From the NCBI GenBank assembly GCA_014323965.1, contig JACONB010000041.1, positions 1 to 14,161 of the forward strand: a stretch of 14,161 bases of DNA. Reading direction: 5' to 3'. Positions 13,530 through 14,161 of this stretch are shown piece after piece (the stretch's first letter is position 1; each line of letters starts with the position of its first letter). This stretch comes from Prochloron sp. SP5CPC1 (GTDB lineage: Bacteria; Cyanobacteriota; Cyanobacteriia; Cyanobacteriales; Prochloraceae). A model generated the notes under the pieces. That model saw only the letters and a program-made list of their open reading frames with translations. It made no database searches and was not told the DNA's origin. The translations under genes and the position numbers were made by a program.

Positions 13530-14161
13530 TTAATCGTCCTCATTATATCTAAAAATACAACTTATTGTTTGTAAAGCAGGATAAAGAGTAGTCACTTCTT
13601 CGGTTATGTGCCAGTAGTATTTGTCTAGAGAAGGTTTAATCATTTGCTCTGATATTAAAATTACCACAAAATATTGAAATAATGATATACTGCGGGTAAT
13701 TTTATTACTTGGAGTTGCTTGAACTTTTTTAATTATCTTTTTAATGATATTTTTGATTTCTTTTTCGTCGGCTACCTGATTTAAAAGACGATATAGATTA
13801 TCGCAAAAACGACTCATATCCTTTGGTTTTAGCTCATCTGGTATTTTATTGTTTTCAAATAATTTGTTGATTTCACTAGCTAAGAAACGTTTGATTTTGA
13901 TTTCACGATAATCATTGTTTTGGATAAACTCTGAGTTTTGTTCAAAAGCGAGAATAAGCATATCTAGTTGTTCAACAGTTGCTTTTATTTGTGCAGCTAA
14001 ACGGAATTTTCGCCAGTCAATGTCGGAACTTTTATACACGATATCATGGGTTGAAACTAACCATGCGTGTTCAAAAGCACTTTGGATTTGAATTTCAAAG
14101 ATTATTTTATCAATGCGTAATTCATTATCTGGAATTATATCGTCATTATTTCTGAGTTGAG
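13530..14161 (-). CDS. RelA/SpoT-domain protein, 5'-truncated by window edge
   Basis: The frame is open from the window edge, giving 209 residues; the GTG at 14039 is internal. Near the edge IIFEIQIQSAFEHAWLVSTH matches the EIQIRT..EHAWAE..H motif that ends the (p)ppGpp synthetase domain of RelA/SpoT proteins, with HDIVYKSSDIDWRKF after it. The rest is mostly helical, with a QLDMLILAF helix and a basic IKKIIKKVQ stretch, and no TGS or ACT regulatory domain is present. This points to a small, single-domain synthetase rather than a full RelA/SpoT. Such proteins make (p)ppGpp, pppApp or pyrophosphorylate tRNA; some are toxins (toxSAS). The catalytic part is outside the window, so activity cannot be judged. 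It lies 156 bases upstream of vapBC on the same strand. Confidence 0.8.
   Translation of the reverse strand, partial: QLRNNDDIIPDNELRIDKIIFEIQIQSAFEHAWLVSTHDIVYKSSDIDWRKFRLAAQIKATVEQLDMLILAFEQNSEFIQNNDYREIKIKRFLASEINKLFENNKIPDELKPKDMSRFCDNLYRLLNQVADEKEIKNIIKKIIKKVQATPSNKITRSISLFQYFVVILISEQMIKPSLDKYYWHITEEVTTLYPALQTISCIFRYNEDD

Noticed and set aside
1..14161. tRNA or rRNA genes
   Set aside because: No cloverleaf with the expected T-loop and anticodon arm, and no rRNA-like conserved stretches, were noticed on either strand by eye.

Overview
The window is cyanobacterial chromosome. It carries a complete apcE-apcA-apcB-apcC phycobilisome-core cluster, six copies of the HIP1 octamer GCGATCGC (starting at 375, 955, 4407, 7653, 13131 and 13475), and ribosomal and FtsW proteins of cyanobacterial type. 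The ApcE has three linker repeats, which predicts a tricylindrical phycobilisome core. I cannot name the genus. The many toxin-antitoxin genes and gene remnants are typical of large mat-forming or bloom-forming cyanobacteria.

Layout. Positions 1-1824, plus strand: the 3' part of rplA, a promoter and an L10-type mRNA leader, rplJ, rplL and a strong terminator. Positions 1852-3805, minus strand: three damaged genes, namely an FkbM methyltransferase with an in-frame stop, a family-25 glycosyltransferase with a 1-nt frameshift, and an ankyrin-repeat gene with a frameshift whose 3' end runs into a small hairpin-bounded element. Positions 3857-5020, minus strand: intact ftsW. Positions 5057-8068, minus strand: an accessory island. 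In transcription order it holds a 5'-truncated DUF4236-like gene, a PD-(D/E)XK nuclease-fold protein, a BrnA-like orphan antitoxin, a Panacea-domain antitoxin overlapping a PemK/MazF-like small protein (probably a PanAT-type toxin-antitoxin pair), a broken HigA-like antidote gene, and a broken gene ending in an LRAT/NC domain. Positions 8070-12532, minus strand: apcE, apcA, apcB, apcC, all intact. Positions 12694-13373, minus strand: a vapBC pair behind a promoter with two palindromes. Positions 13530-14161, minus strand: the C-terminal part of a RelA/SpoT-domain (alarmone synthetase-like) protein that runs off the window.

How the parts relate. Three housekeeping blocks (ribosomal stalk, FtsW, phycobilisome core) are intact, while the segments between them are occupied by toxin-antitoxin modules and gene remnants. 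At least five genes carry clear lesions: one in-frame stop, and frameshifts or small deletions in four others. This looks like sites of repeated insertion and decay, although indel errors in the assembly are an alternative for the single-base lesions. The most interesting unit is the Panacea-domain gene with its overlapping small partner (5818-6769), next to a nuclease-fold protein and two orphan or broken antitoxins.
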